This document shows, one piece after another, positions 10,418 through 22,657 of a DNA stretch of 64,000 nucleotides. Every line of letters begins with the position of its first letter. Within the stretch, counting starts at the first letter, position 1. The stretch lies in NCBI RefSeq assembly GCF_002104995.1, contig NW_024468266.1:1-64000 (forward strand). Reading direction: 5' to 3'. This DNA is from Linderina pennispora. Its lineage: Eukaryota > Kickxellomycota > Kickxellomycetes > Kickxellales > Kickxellaceae. Below the pieces are notes generated by a model. That model was not told the DNA's origin and made no database searches. It was given only the letters and a program-made list of their open reading frames with translations. The position numbers and the translations under genes were made by a program.

Positions 10418-13400
10418 TTAGACGAGAATGGGCACTGTATACACCGAGGGCACCTTGTCGTTGGCAAGCACACATGGGCTCGCCTGCCCATATGATGTCC
10501 AGGTATGGACAGGACGGTAATTCGCGCCCTCGCGGTCATTAACCAGACACACAACGCTGGGCAGCTGCAAATATCCCACCTGCAGCGGAACCAGCACATA
10601 GCGAAGCACAGCAACCTTGTCCTCCTAGCGCAGCATCCTGGGTGACAGCGCCCGCCACCAGCCATTGCTCCTCATCGACAGTCAGCACGACCCGCAAAAG
10701 CACGGGACTGGTCATCGGGCATTTCGATACGAACAGTGATAGGCACAGGCTCGTAGACGGAGCTGTACTTTGGGCCATCAAAGGACATGGAGACGGCGGC
10801 AAATTTGCGCACCGCCGCCTGGGAGAACTTTTGGCGCACGCGGCGCACCACCGACTCGTCCGTGGAATCGAGTAGCAGCGGGGCTGATTCCAGCTGGTGC
10901 TGCAAGGAATTGCACATTCGCCGCATTGACGCGCGCAGCGCACCCGTGGCATCGGCGCTGGCTACCACCCACAGCGACCCAAGTGGCTCAAACACCAGCT
11001 GCGACGAGCGCAACGTCGCATCGACATCCAGCGTGCTGCGCATATGCGCCATGACCAGCCGCGAGATATATAGCGAGTGCTGCGCAAGCCTGTGCTCACA
11101 TGTGGCCTGGCGAACACAGGCATCCACTGCTTGATGCACCACAGAGAACAGCGGTACAAAGGCGACCTCGGCATCCAGGTCGATCTGCGAGACGTTCTGG
11201 CCGAATTCATACACGTCAGTCGCAAAGTCGCCCAGCTGCAGGAACCCGCGCACCGCCGTGGCGGTTCTGGGCAGCGGGCGCACTGGCCCAAGCGACAGGC
11301 ACTGCATGCGCACCTGAACTATGGATTTGGTGCTCAGTGCGCTGAAATGCGCTGAGACACTGACTGGCAGCGCTAACTCGACCAGCTCGCTGTTCAGAAA
11401 CAGCCGCGGCTGCGAGTCGGACCGGTACAATGCGTACACGGTGATGTGGTCGGTTGCGTACTGGTCACTCAGCTCTACCTCCACGCTCACTGTGCAGGTT
11501 CGGCTCAAGCCCGTCGGCCAGTACAATGGCGCCATCGGCAATCGCCCAGTCAGGGGACCCAGAACCACCAGTGTTGCTAGTTACAGTGCACTGCGGATCC
11601 AGCAGCGGTGCGCCCTGCGAGCTGAACACGCGGATTGCCAGCCCACCATCGATCTTGTGGCCACGCGACTCGACTGCAATGCGCATGCAGCTCGGTCCAT
11701 CGCTCTGGACGCTCGCTGCTGGCTCGATTGCAACGAATGCGTTGGCCGGGTGTTCGTTCAGCCGGACAACAAAGTGCGCACTGGGTGGCGCGCAGTAAAA
11801 CACAATCTTGCCAATGCTTATCTCGACCAGGCGCACTGCAAACTGGCCTGGGCACGACACCGAGTCAGTTGTGAGCTGGATCCGGTTAGAGCCGCTTTCA
11901 ATTGGAGTGTCATTGTACGTCCATGTCAATCTCCAGCTGCCCGGAGCCGGTGTTCGCCAGGACAACACGCACGCTAGGCTGCCTGCACGCATCGCGGAAT
12001 GGCCGACGTGAGGCTCGACAACAATGCCTAGCGACTCCGTCCAGATCTACAGTCTCAACTGAGCTGAGCTGAAACACTGACGCTGCATCGATGCGGTGCT
12101 CGCGCTGCAACATCTCCGACATCTCCACAAGCTGCTCGGCATAGAGCGCCTGGGTTTCTGCGTCCAGGAAACGGGAATGCACCAGCAGGACTGAGCAGGT
12201 AGCCCAGACATTTCTCGTGGTTCCCCAGGTTGCGCTCGCACACCGCCAGGCGCTCCACCAAGTGCACGTCCATGATACCCAGGTTGCTGCTTGTCTGCTT
12301 GGCAATCAGTGGGCGCAGCACCTTGGTCGCCTCGAGCCAGCGCCCGCGACAGATGTGCAGTTGCGCAATGTCGCCCTGCAAGACCTGGGCGAAGCGCTTG
12401 CGCGCACACTCGTTGTAGTACTGCGTCGCCTGCTCGCAGGTGCGGATGTATATCTGGTCGAACCTGTTATCGCTCGCTAGCGCTTCTGTCAGTACCGGGT
12501 TCGTGATCTGCACGCTGCCCACAAACTCGCGGTACCGCTCCGCTGCGCTGCTCGACCGCTTGCGCGCCCGCTGCAGCTCCGCAATCCGGACCCTTCTCGT
12601 CCTCCGAGTCGCTTGCATCCGGCGTCTCCAGCAGCTTTGTCGGGATGTAGGTGTATGTGCTGGCCTTGCGCAGATACGACGGCGGCAGGCGGTCGTGCAG
12701 CGTGCCCAGAATGTCCAGCTGCCGTCTGGCGCTCGTCAGGAACTCGGCCTTGGCTGCTGACAAGAGCCGGTTCGTGTTGTTGGTGTTGGCTCGGCCATGC
12801 GCGTGCGGTGACTGCGCGACCAGCACGCCCTCGCATACCTCGACGAATGTTCTGGCATGTGCTGTATGTCCACGACGCAACAAACGCCAGCGACAGGCCC
12901 GTGCCCGGCGCCCGCATCGCCTTGGCAAACGTCGGCACAAACCGCTCTGCCCGCTCAATGAACTCAGTGTACCGCTCCAGCGCAATCAGCAGCTCCGACT
13001 GCCGCCCAAACAGGTATATCCGGAAATCAAACATCGAAATCGTGTTCTCCACCATCTGCTTCCGGTACTGGCTTCCTGCCAGCATCCAGGATGTCTGTAA
13101 AGTCATCGCCAGGCTCGCCGCCGCCAAACCTTGTGAACCACGACAGCGACTTGTGACTCTAAGAGCTGGAAGAACGCCTGCCTCCAGCTCGTCGTACTGC
13201 GCCAGCGCTTCCTCATTCAGCCCCATCAGCCGGTATAGCCTCACCAGGCCCTCCTTCAGGACGAAAAACTTGCAGTAGTTCCACCCTGGCAGCATGCGGT
13301 TTGCGTCCATTCGCCGGATCTCCTCCGCCAGAGCCGCCACGCGGCCCTCCAGCGCCTGCACCACGCGCTCACGGATCACAAGAAACACCGCGTTCCAGCT

Positions 13401-13901
13401 CTCAATCAGCGATGGGTGCAGGGCAACCACGCGCTCCACGTCCTTTTTGCTCTGGAAATCGCCCTTGAGCTTGTCAAGCACTGACGTCCGCATGTTCAGG
13501 AACTTGGCCGTCGCCATGCGCGTGCCCTCGCTGTCGTTGGGAAGATACACCACGAGCCACTCCTCGCCCTTGCGCTGCGACACCTTGTCTACCCAGTTCT
13601 TGACCCGCGGTTTCGTTATTGACTTGTACGTATCGGCCTCGCTGTCCGTGGACTCAGCCAGGTAGATGTTCAGCAGCGGGCTTGTCTGCAGCGCCGATAT
13701 CGGCAGCGTGTCGCGGTCAGTGGCCTCGTTGGTTGCCACCTTGATGTTCAGCTGCTCGACAAACCGCGACGACTGGCTCAGCCCGCCCTTCCAAATGAGG
13801 TTGCGCAGCGGCAATCGAGACGTGAATTCGCTCGATATGCGGCTCCATGTGTCATACTCGTCATGCACGCTGAACGTGAGGTGCTCCGACCCTGGCATCA
13901 T
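10418..13901 (-). CDS. TRAPP II complex subunit TRAPPC10/Trs130, interrupted by indels
   Basis: Subunit of the TRAPP II tethering complex, which activates Rab11/Ypt31 GTPases at the late Golgi. The N-terminus (MMPGSEHLTFSVHDEYDTW, then SRLPLRNLIWKGG, PLLNIYLAESTDSE and WLVVYLPND) is the diagnostic Trs130/TRAPPC10 trunk domain. The middle contains helical-repeat segments, and the C-terminus ends in the beta-rich tail VLRYVLVPLQVGYLQLPSV before the TAA at 10420-10418. The ATG at 13901 is chosen because an upstream codon in frame is only TTG. Frame changes occur near 13150, 12870, 12600, 12190, 11980, 11530, 10690 and 10620, with protein similarity resuming each time. The 3' end of COA8 lies only 105 nt upstream. 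Confidence 0.85.
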
Positions 13902-14006
13902 TTGAAATGGCAATTAAAAAAGGGGGTGCAATTGGAGAGCAAAACAGGAAAGACAAAAAGAAAAAGCAAGGGCACACTGCGGGGCTCCTCCCATCAGCCG
14001 CACTCT

Positions 14007-14672
14007 TTATTCGCCTTCTAGAGCATATGCCGAAATGCTGCCTAGTAATACGACTTGAATCTTCTCCTCCCGCCGGTCTACCCCCTGCTTCTCCCGCTCC
14101 GCCTTCCTGCCTACGGGCTTGTCGTTCTCGAAATATCCCTGCTCTGCATGCCGCGCCAGCCCGTCCGTCTCGCGCCGCTCCCTCCTCCTGACGCTCTGCC
14201 ACCATGCCCTGATGCCCGGCACAACCATTGCCAGATTCCGCCTCCACACATACCGGTTGTATGCCAGGTGCCGCTCATATGCCTCCTCCTGGTACTGCTT
14301 GTAGTACACTGACAGGTCGTCCAGCGTGCATGCGCCAGTCTGCCGCACGGTCTCCTGCTCAAACGCCGCCTTGCCGGCCTCGAACTGCGTGTTGTTGTCG
14401 AGCCAGAACAGATGGTCGCGCCTGCACGCATCCTCGCGCAGCTCCCGGTACGCCTGCTCCTGCGGGGTCTCGTCGGCAGGCACGTAGAACTTTATTGGCC
14501 GGATGTTGCTGATCGCGTGCGGCGGGCCAACGAGGAACTGGCCAGGGAGCAAATTGCTCTGGTTCAAATCGGCCTTGAACCGCTCGGTGCCCTGCCAGGC
14601 CGACGAAACCGTGAACTGCCGCCGGCAATGTGTCGAGACAATCGGTCGTAGGCGTTGAATTGAGTGTGACAT
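14007..14672 (-). CDS. Cytochrome c oxidase assembly factor 8 (COA8/APOPT1-like)
   Basis: Mitochondrial protein needed for assembly or protection of cytochrome c oxidase. Met at 14672 begins a basic presequence (MSHSIQRLRPIVSTHCRRQF). The conserved COA8 core follows: VGPPHAISNIRPIKFYVP, then ETPQEQAYRELRED, FWLDNNTQFEAGKAAF and the YYKQY...HLAYNRYVWRRNLAM block that matches the human FYKEF...YYNRDWYKRNFAI region. A charged Arg/Glu-rich tail of about 55 residues is longer than in animals. An in-frame upstream codon would add a hydrophobic extension, but the presequence favours 14672. Single intact exon; 222 residues counted by coordinates. Confidence 0.85.
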   Translation of the reverse strand: MSHSIQRLRPIVSTHCRRQFTVSSAWQGTERFKADLNQSNLLPGQFLVGPPHAISNIRPIKFYVPADETPQEQAYRELREDACRRDHLFWLDNNTQFEAGKAAFEQETVRQTGACTLDDLSVYYKQYQEEAYERHLAYNRYVWRRNLAMVVPGIRAWWQSVRRRERRETDGLARHAEQGYFENDKPVGRKAEREKQGVDRREEKIQVVLLGSISAYALEGE

Positions 14673-14747
14673 TTTAATTGCGAAGAAAATATTTGTTGAA
14701 ACAAAAGAGATAGCGATCGGAGTCAGAATCAGAGCCAAGTGATAAGC

Positions 14748-15770
14748 CTACTTGTTAAAGGCCTCTGCTGCTGAGCCGCTGCTTCCCGAAGCCGCTGCTG
14801 CCGCCGACGATGACGCTGTGTCCATGTTCTCGAGCCGCGCCTCCAGCGCCCTCGCTGCCAGCGCCCGCCGCCGGTCCTTATCGCTCTCCTCACCCACCAG
14901 CACTTCGCCTGTCTCCGGATTAGTCCTCACAGGCACGCCCGACTCCAGATCAATGGCCTGCTGGTACCCTTCGTCGGACATAACCAGCCTGCACTTGACT
15001 GCTGCCCAATACACGCCATTCGCAATCCGTCTGACCACCGGCTGCACGAACTCGGGGAAAAACGTGCCAAACGCAAACGCGTCGCTGCGGTCGCCGTGGA
15101 TCGGCCCGTCGCGCTTGTAGAATCTCAGGTAAACGAACGCTTCAAAGAAACCGATGTTCACCAGCAGTACGCCGCCCAGGCTGCCCAGCAGCGTAAACAT
15201 GATTGGCGCCACTAGCGTGTAGAATCCGGGCAGGTCGTTCATGCGGAACCCGATTGAGCCGCGGAACAGCTTGACGTTGTAGTCGGGGATCAGCTGTTTT
15301 AGACCCACTGCGAACCCCGAGACCATGGCCGCCAGCCCGCCAATCTGCGTTGTATACAGCAGCGTCGAGTCAGCCCGCACTGTGCACACAATAATCACCG
15401 CCAGGACCGCTGTGACCACGGGCACCGCTCCAACCACCAGGAGAAACAGCGCATAGTGCCGAGGCCCCCACTGCCGCTCCAGGAAGCCGCCCACCGTCAC
15501 CAGGACCGCCAGCCCGCAGAGCATAAAGACAATGTTGGGTTCTACAAACGCTGTCGTCACCACTGTCCACGGGTAGCTGATGATGAACCCGGGGCGCAGC
15601 AGCAGGAACCGCGCCGGGTCGAGTCCTGCCAAATGTATAGGGTCATCGCTGATTACTGGCTCCACTCGTAACCGCAGCAGAAGCGACGCCGAAGAAAACA
15701 CAAAATACACTGCTGCCGCCGCCTTTGTCACCAGCGGCAGGCCGCGTGCATGCTGCACCAGATTGCTCAT
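14748..15770 (-). CDS. TMEM115-like rhomboid-fold Golgi membrane protein
   Basis: Homologue of human TMEM115 (DUF1751), a rhomboid-fold pseudoprotease of the Golgi involved in retrograde transport and O-glycosylation. Met at 15770 (MSNLVQHARGLPLVTKA) is chosen over upstream in-frame codons because it precedes the first transmembrane helix. Six to seven hydrophobic segments span about residues 15-210. The family hallmarks YPWTVVTTAFVEPNI, GGFLERQWG and YLRFYKRDG...DAFAFGTFFPE are present, followed by a cytosolic tail rich in Ser and Ala. No catalytic Ser-His pair of rhomboid proteases is seen, as in the family. Intact, 340 residues. It diverges from the SAICAR synthetase gene across 293 bases. 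Confidence 0.9.
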   Translation of the reverse strand: MSNLVQHARGLPLVTKAAAAVYFVFSSASLLLRLRVEPVISDDPIHLAGLDPARFLLLRPGFIISYPWTVVTTAFVEPNIVFMLCGLAVLVTVGGFLERQWGPRHYALFLLVVGAVPVVTAVLAVIIVCTVRADSTLLYTTQIGGLAAMVSGFAVGLKQLIPDYNVKLFRGSIGFRMNDLPGFYTLVAPIMFTLLGSLGGVLLVNIGFFEAFVYLRFYKRDGPIHGDRSDAFAFGTFFPEFVQPVVRRIANGVYWAAVKCRLVMSDEGYQQAIDLESGVPVRTNPETGEVLVGEESDKDRRRALAARALEARLENMDTASSSAAAAASGSSGSAAEAFNK

Positions 15771-16063
15771 TGCTAGATTGTTGAAATAATTATGCGGAAG
15801 TAGGGGAGGGAAAGAGGAGGAAATCGTCACCAGCCCCGCTCAGGCTCAGTGCCTGGCCACCCACACCTAACCCCCTCGCCTCAGTGGATCACCACAGGTG
15901 AAAAGGCTGGCTCGGGTTTTTTGGGGGCTAGAAAAAATTTCGGGACTATCGATCGCCTCTGCCTTCCCACTCTAGCTGCCCGTATCTTCTCTCCTCTGCT
16001 TTTCCCTCCCTTGTTTCTTCACATTAATTGCCACTCTTTCTTTACTTCCCGTCTACCTCCCCG

Positions 16064-17050
16064 ATGATTGAGACCCTGTTCGAGAGCAACTGCCCGGATC
16101 TGCAGCTTATTGCGCGCGGAAAGGTCCGCGATCTGTACAAGGTCGACGACGAGTCGCTGCTGTTTGTCGCCACCGATCGCATCAGCGCCTACGACGTTAT
16201 CATGAACACGGTAAGCGAACTTGGTACCACTTTCCTTGTGTGATCATACCAAGCAGCGGGTTCTGAAGCTGTTTTCTCTCCCCTCCCCTTTATCTAGCCG
16301 ATCGCTGGCAAGGGCAAGATCCTGACCCAGATCTCGGTGTTCTGGTTCGACTTCCTCAAGGACATCATCCCGAACCACCTGATCACAGCCGACATCTCGG
16401 CGATGCCGGCCTCGGTGCAGCAGTACCGTGATCAGCTGGAGGGACGCAGCCTGCTGGTCAAGAACGTGCAGGTTCTGCCCATTGAGGCGATCGTGCGCGG
16501 GTACATCACGGGCTCGGGCTGGAAGGAGTACAAGAGCCAGGGCTCTGTCTGCGACATTGAGCTGCCGGCCGGCCTGCGCGAGTCGCAGAAGCTGCCGTCG
16601 GCGCTGTTCACGCCCAGCACCAAGGCCGAGTACGGCGACCACGACATGAACATCCACCCGGACAAGTGCGCCGAGATCATCGGCAAGGAGCGCGCCGACG
16701 AGATGGCCAAGACCGCAATTGCCCTGTACACCAAGGCGGCCGAGTACGCTGCCGGCAAGGGCATCATTATTGCCGATACCAAGTTCGAGTTTGGCGTCGA
16801 CAAGGAGGGCAACATGATTCTGATTGATGAGGTGCTGACGCCTGACTCGTCGCGCTTCTGGCCGGCTGCCACGTACAAGGTTGGCGCGGCACAGAACAGC
16901 TACGATAAGCAGTATCTGCGCGACTACCTGACCAGCATCGACTTTGATATGAAGACCCAGATCGACCTGCCGCCCACCGTGCTCGACAACACGATCAAGA
17001 AGTACATCGAAGCGTACGTCAAGCTGACCGGCAACCGTCCTGAGCTCTGA
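16064..17050 (+). CDS. ADE1: Phosphoribosylaminoimidazole-succinocarboxamide (SAICAR) synthetase, two exons
   Basis: Cytosolic purine-biosynthesis enzyme that joins CAIR and aspartate using ATP. Exon 1 (16064-16210) has the nucleotide-binding start [20 protein letters not shown] and the DRISAYDVI motif. The 87-nt intron 16211-16297 (GTAAGC...TAG) falls in phase 0 after Thr. Exon 2 (16298-17050) contains [33 protein letters not shown] and [15 protein letters not shown], the substrate-binding signature. Spliced length is 900 nt, 299 residues, which matches fungal Ade1. No indels. Confidence 0.95.
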
Positions 17051-17351
17051 AATGCAGTTCTATAATAAAAATTCCAGCGATTCGCGCCTTGGCCAATCAG
17101 ACGCGCGCATGATTTTTTGGCGCTTTTAGCGCATTTCTTCAAACAGCGCAGGGGTGGAAAAATTATTTTGCAATTTCGCTCTCTTTTTTCCTCGATTCAG
17201 TGTCCATTTTCTTTCTAGCCCTCCCACTCCAATCCCGCCCCCTTTCTTCGGATCCCCTTATAGCTTCTGCTACTTATTTCGCTTTCAATCGGCACCTGAA
17301 CATTCGAGACCCACGCACATACGCGCACCTCTGCTGGTGTACACAACACAA

Positions 17352-18877
17352 ATGGTTCTAAAGAGCGACGAGGTAAACTACCTGGTGTACCGGTACCTCA
17401 AGGAGTCCGGGTTCCTGCACTCGTCGTACGCCTTCCAGTTTGAGTCACAAATAAGCAAGCTTGACCAGGAGATTCCCAACGTCGAGCCGGGTCTGTTGAT
17501 ACAGGTGCTGCAAAAGGGCCTGCAGTACATGGACGTCGAGACACATTTGAACGAAGACGGCACAGCGCGCACGTGCTCAGCGCCGTTCTCGATCCTAGGC
17601 AAGCATGTGTGTTCGGCCCAGACGGACAAGGGCAAAAACAAGCAGCACACGCAGGACGACAGCAAAGCAGCGCACGGTGGACACACTTTAGTGCATGAGG
17701 CAAGCAAGCGGCTAAAGGCGCGCGACGCAAACCATGACGACGAGTCGGATGAGATGGACGTGGATGTGCCGGATACAGAGAAGGAGTCGCGCAAGCCGTC
17801 GTATGCGGAGCCTGGGAAGGGCAGGAAGGCGCGGATCATCGAGCGGGTGCAGATGCTGCGTGGGCACGGCTCGCCGGTGTTTCTGTGCACGTGGAATCCT
17901 GTGACTGCAAATGTCCTGGCGACGGGTGCAGGCGACGGCACAGCGCGGATCTGGGATCTCTCGAAGGGCAAATCGGACCCGGCGTACATGGCTGTGTTGA
18001 AGCATGATGCGCTGGCGAATGGCTCACCAGTGGATGTCACAGCACTGGTGTGGAACCCGCAGGGCTCGCTGCTGGCCACTGCCAGCTTTGCCGGCCAGCT
18101 GTGCGTGTGGGCAGGCTCAGGCGAGCCCAAACACGCCTTTGCCCCGCGGGCCGTGCCCATTATTGCACTGCGGTGGAACAAGAAGGGGAACTATTTGCTC
18201 AGCGCGTACCTGGATGGCATCGTTGCGTTGTGGGATATGGGCGCGGGCCAGCTGAAACAGGAGTTCCGCGCCCACAGCACCTCAGGCCCTGGACATCGAC
18301 TGGAACGACAACACGACGTTTGCGTCGTGCTCTGCGGACAAGTCCATCTTGGTGTGGCGGGTCGGCGAGTCGGCGCCCATACGGTCGTTTGTGGGCCACA
18401 CGGGCGACGTCAATTCGATCAAATGGCACCCGGGCGGAAAGTACCTCGCCAGCTCGTCCGATGATGGAACCGTCAAGGTCTGGTCCATGGCCAGCGACAC
18501 GCCTGTGCATGACTTTGTCGGCCACGCGCAGCAAGTATATGCAGTGAAATGGCTGCCGCGTGTCGACAAGGCCATTGTCGCATCGGCGTCGTTTGACGGC
18601 ACCGTGCGGGTGTGGGATGTGCATTCGGGGTCGTGTCTGCGGAGTGCTGTCGGCACACACCGAGCCCGTGCATTGCTTTACGTTCAGTGCCGACGGGCGG
18701 TACCTGGCCAGCGGGTCGTTCGACAAGAAGGTGCGTGTGTGGAGTATCAAGGATGGCACGCTGTTCAAGACCTTTGCCGCCGAGGATGGCATACATGACG
18801 TGCAGTGGGCCAGCAAGGGAAAGATTGCCGCCGCCATTGCCAACAATGTTGTGGCGGTGTTTGATCCAATGTTGTGA
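17352..18877 (+). CDS. LisH-WD40 corepressor, TBL1/TBL1XR1-like
   Basis: Nuclear WD40 protein of the TBL1/Ebi/Sif2 family, a subunit of histone-deacetylase corepressor complexes. Residues 4-35 form the LisH tetramerisation motif (SDEVNYLVYRYLKESGFLHS). A charged linker follows (about 90-150; DESDEMDVDVPD), then about eight WD repeats beginning with RGHGSPVFLCTWNP and including GTARIWDLSKG, HTGDVNSIKWHPGGKYLASS and GTVRVWDVHSG. Two frame changes, near 18288 and 18655, lie inside repeats whose sequence continues in the next frame (SADKSILVWRVGE; LSAHTEPVHCFTF), so they are probably sequence errors. Stop TGA at 18875-18877. It lies 300 nt downstream of SAICAR synthetase on the same strand. Confidence 0.88.
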
Positions 18878-19396
18878 GCAAAGAAAACCCCCTCTCCTTG
18901 GTTGTTAATTGGCATATCCTTGTGTGTATCTTTCTCGCCCCTTTCCCTCCTACCTTTTACTTCCAACATTTTTCAATTATTCCACCATCATTGTCCTAAT
19001 TCTTTTTTATTCTAGCGGTGTATTTCACAACATAGGGCTATCATTTTTGCGTGCTATCACGCGTTAGCCGCGCTTTGATCATGCACAGACTCGAACTGAA
19101 ACCGCATCGATGCGGAATCGCACTTGTTGTTTTTCGTTACGCAAGACCTCCGAGCGATTTCCACCCACTCAGTGTGAAGCGGTGTCGTGTTTCTAATGGG
19201 AAATGCCCCCGCCCTTCAGGATCCGGGGATGTAGCAATATTGGTCAGCATGACACCATCGCCATGGCAATATAAACCTCACCCCGCTGCCCAAGGTTCTT
19301 CGGGCCATCGAAATCGCGCCTTTCTTTGTTCAGCAAGTCTTTTCTCTCACACATTTCTCTCTTTAACAACTGTAGCTTTCTTATCAAAAAACCACC
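18878..19396. other. Intergenic: promoter of the flavoprotein gene
   Basis: No gene seen. Contains a TATA box at 19270-19275 and a pyrimidine-rich leader before the ATG at 19397. Confidence 0.5.
19270..19275 (+). promoter_or_regulatory. TATA box of WrbA-like gene
   Basis: TATAAA about 125 nt before the ATG. Confidence 0.45.
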
Positions 19397-20012
19397 ATGG
19401 CCAAGGCAAAGGTATTCATCATCTACTACTCGACCTACGGTCACATCCACACCGTCTCCAAAGCGGTCCAGGAGGGCCTTGAGAAAAACTCGGATGTCGA
19501 TGTCGAGGTCTACCAGTTCCCCGAGACCCTCTCGGATGAGATCCTGGGCAAGATGCACGCCGCGCCCAAGCCCGACATCCCCGTGATCACCACGGACAAG
19601 CTGACCGAGGCCGACGGCTTCCTGTTTGGCTTCCCGACGCGCTTCGGCAACGCGCCCGCCCAGGTCAAGGCCTTCTTTGACGCTACCGGTGGCCTGTGGG
19701 CCAAGGGAGCCCTGTACGGCAAGGCCGCCGGGTTTCTTCTTCTCGACTGGCTCGCAGCACGGCGGTCAGGAGACCACCGTTATGACCTTTTTGCCCAATC
19801 TGACCCACCACGGAATCGTCTATGTGCCGCTTGGTTTCAAGAACCCGAACCTGTCGGATAACTCGGAGGTGGTCGGTGGGTCGGCCTGGGGTGCTGGCAC
19901 GATTGCTGGTGGCGATGGGTCGAGGCAGCCGAGCGAGAAGGAGCTTGAGCTTGCAAGCTATCAGGGAGAAGAGTTTGGGAAGTTTATTTCAAAGCTCACT
20001 GCCTCAGACTAA
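19397..20012 (+). CDS. NAD(P)H:quinone oxidoreductase, WrbA/Pst2-type flavodoxin-like protein
   Basis: FMN-binding quinone reductase of the WrbA family (yeast Pst2, Ycp4, Rfs1; component of eisosomes and oxidative-stress defence). The N-terminal phosphate-binding loop IIYYSTYGHIHTVSKAV, the FGFPTRFGNAPAQVKAFFD motif and the C-terminal GAGTIAGGDGSRQPSEKELELA block are diagnostic. One frame change occurs near 19730 within the conserved FFSTGSQHGGQE segment, which is complete in the second frame. About 204 residues if joined, normal for the family. ATG at 19397 follows a CCACC context. A G10 homopolymer lies 45 nt after the stop. Confidence 0.9.
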
Positions 20013-20808
20013 GGTCATTATAGTATTAACTAGCAGAGTTCTTCAACATCATGCAATGGGGGGGGGGTGTTGGTATATACAGGGAGGGGTTGTGCCGTTA
20101 GTGGGATACATAAGTCGCTGAAATTGCACTCAGCTGTTGCCAAGGCTACTCGGCCAAATGAAGCCGCCGGGCCACCACATTTCCACTGGTCATATCATCT
20201 GCTCCTCTCCATATATATCCCCGAAAATAAATGCCTATCCTTTTGTATTCCTGGCTGCCGGTGGGTTTCCTTCCTACACGGGGAAGAGAGAGGACGTGGT
20301 GCGACGTGTCGCTCATATAGAGAAAAACGAAAGCGTACGTACGCCACCATTAACCCCTCCTTCCTCCACCCAACTGCACTTGCATGCATGGATGCAAAAA
20401 TGGAGGCAGAGGATAAAGAATTATATTATCACTACACCTTTTTTTGCAACAGATAGTAAGCGTGTCGTTGCGCGTAGGTCAGTTTTATTTCTTTTCCATG
20501 CAATACTAAAAACTGTCGATATTTATTATTCCCTTTCTTTGAACATAAACACCCGTGTATTATTTTGCTATATATACTTTGTTGCCACGCACTTGCCTCC
20601 GGATTTGTCTATGTGGATGTAGCCGACGCACACGCTATCTACTTTCCATCTAAAGCCATTTATATCAGACCAAATAGAAAAGCTAGCCAAGAACACAAAC
20701 GTACAAAAGTGAGTATTCTGAGCACTGCCCGAAGCGTAGCGCGAAAACTCCCAGCTTGCAACTCAAAAACACTTAATTCTATAGTCGTTTGACGGAAAGC
20801 AGCACGCA
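20013..20808. other. Intergenic: leader of the receptor-like gene
   Basis: No gene seen. Begins with a G10 run at 20058-20067. Near the end, a GTGAGT at about 20708 and a CTATAG at about 20784 could bound a 5'-UTR intron of the next gene. Confidence 0.4.
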
Positions 20809-22657
20809 ATGGAGGACGATGGTTACAAAAGCGTATTGGACTTGACAACGTTCATAGTTCAAATAGTCTCAGCTGTCTCCGGATTTATCATGTTCGCCAG
20901 CGTTCTATTCCTTGCGAAAATGGCATCCACCAGTAGCCTACACAGCAACCTTTCGCATCAGCCTATGGATAGGAATCCAGTCGTTGATATCGCATTCGGC
21001 ATCGGCTGTCTCGCTGCGACTGTCGGATGCGAGCACGGACCTGCAGCGCAACGAGCACCTGATACGGTTCCTTTTGTGGTCGCAGTTCGCCATGCCGCTG
21101 TGGTTTGTGTTTCTCAACGTTGCCATCGCAACCGACTTTATGCTCACACAGCTAAAGCAGTGGTCGAGGGACAAGGTCGAGCTGGTGCGCCAGTGGTACG
21201 TACCAGTGGCCACCGGTGTTGCTTTTGTGCTCACCCTGCCCCTGCTCATCTACCACTCAGGGTACCAGACCAAGCCAACCACATCCTTCTCGGTGCAATT
21301 CAAAAGCAAGCGTGCCGCCACCATCTACTACATCATGGCCTTTGACCTGTGGGTTGCCTTTGGAATCATCTACTGCTTTGTCATTATCCTCTTGGTCGCA
21401 GGCAAAATGGCCAAAAGCATTGCCCTGAGCCGCCGGTACCGCGCCCACCTCGCCCGCGCCTGGCCTTCTCAGCTTGAAAATCTTATTGTCACCGACGTCG
21501 ACATTATTTCCGCCAGAAGAGGGAGACAACAACGCCATTGAGCGACAGCGCAGTACTCGGGATATTCGCGGCGATGAGTGTTACCGGCAGCCATAGTAGA
21601 GTGCCTCAATCACGGAGAGTCGTGGAGTTCATCGATGTTGAACATGTCCGCACATTCACCAGCAGCAACGCGGTGGTATCAGAAACATCAGGCAGCCATA
21701 CAGAACCAGGAAAAGAACTGATGAAAGGCACACGGTCACCAAGCACCGGTCATTTATCCCAGCTGCGACCGGGTGAATTATCCTCAGATACACCGTGCAG
21801 AGGAAATCGAAATGGCGGAGCAGACTCGCACCACTGTCAAGCCCACCGATCCAGGTATTATCATTTGAAAATGCGCCTGGCGACACATTGGTTGATATGG
21901 ACGATAGGCTGCTGTCAGCAATCCAGAGCCTGCGCATATCCAATGTATCTGGTACCACTAAAGCCGACAAATTGCTCTCGCAGCTTCCTGCCCCACGGCA
22001 AAGCGTACAGACTGATATGCCCACTCAGCAGACACTCAATGGCATCGACGAGTACATTTCCCCGACTAGATGATAGCACTGGAAATCGAAGCAGCAGAGG
22101 CTGAACTTCAGGCTCCTCAATGTCTATGCCAGTGGCACAACAGCTATTCGAAATTCCGCCTACAATACACTTTGCAGCACACGCCAATGACCATCACGTC
22201 ACGGCCACTGTGCGCGTTGGACGCTATCCTCATCCGGTAGTAACTCTGGGACCAGCAGTCCGCACACAAATCCTCGCAATGTTCGTCAAAACCGACGGCG
22301 ACCGAAACTGCGCCTGGAGAACCTAACTGCTCCTCTGCATTTCCGACATAGCCGCACAGGTATGCATGGGAATTCACCCGGAAAGCAACGCGCCATTCGC
22401 TATCTCACCTATGGTGCTGGTGCGCATGCTGCTCTACCCACTGATTCCGATCTGCACACTGACTGTAATGTGTGTGGTGCGGTGGCTCTATTTGCTAGCC
22501 AAGATCTCGTCGCAATTCATTCCATGTCAACGAGGCGTCGGGCATGCTAAAGGCCATGCAGGGGTTTCTGTGCCTAATCGTGTTCTTACTCAATCCGGCA
22601 CTTAACCGCTCCTTCCGTGAGATCAGGAAGCGCAGTACACCTGTGTTCTCTGATTAA
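20809..22657 (+). CDS. Candidate seven-transmembrane receptor with long third cytoplasmic loop
   Basis: Probable plasma-membrane G-protein-coupled receptor; exact family uncertain (layout resembles fungal Gpr1/Git3-like or cAMP-receptor-like proteins). From the ATG at 20809: TM1 (FIVQIVSAVSGFIMFASVLF), TM2 around DIAFGIGCLAA, TM3 (FAMPLWFVFLNVAIATDF), TM4 (VPVATGVAFVLTLPLLIY), TM5 (FDLWVAFGIIYCFVIILLVA). A Ser/Thr-rich loop of roughly 290 codons (about 21420-22370) follows, then TM6 (VLVRMLLYPLIPICTLTV) and TM7 (LCLIVFLLNPALNRSFREI), with an NP motif near its end, to the TAA at 22655-22657. Frame changes occur near 21010, 21530, several times in the loop, and near 22545. The loop is the least certain part and may hide introns. 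Confidence 0.6.

Noticed and set aside
14007-14738. Longer COA8 start at an upstream in-frame codon
   Set aside because: It would place a hydrophobic segment before a good mitochondrial presequence; Met at 14672 fits the family better.
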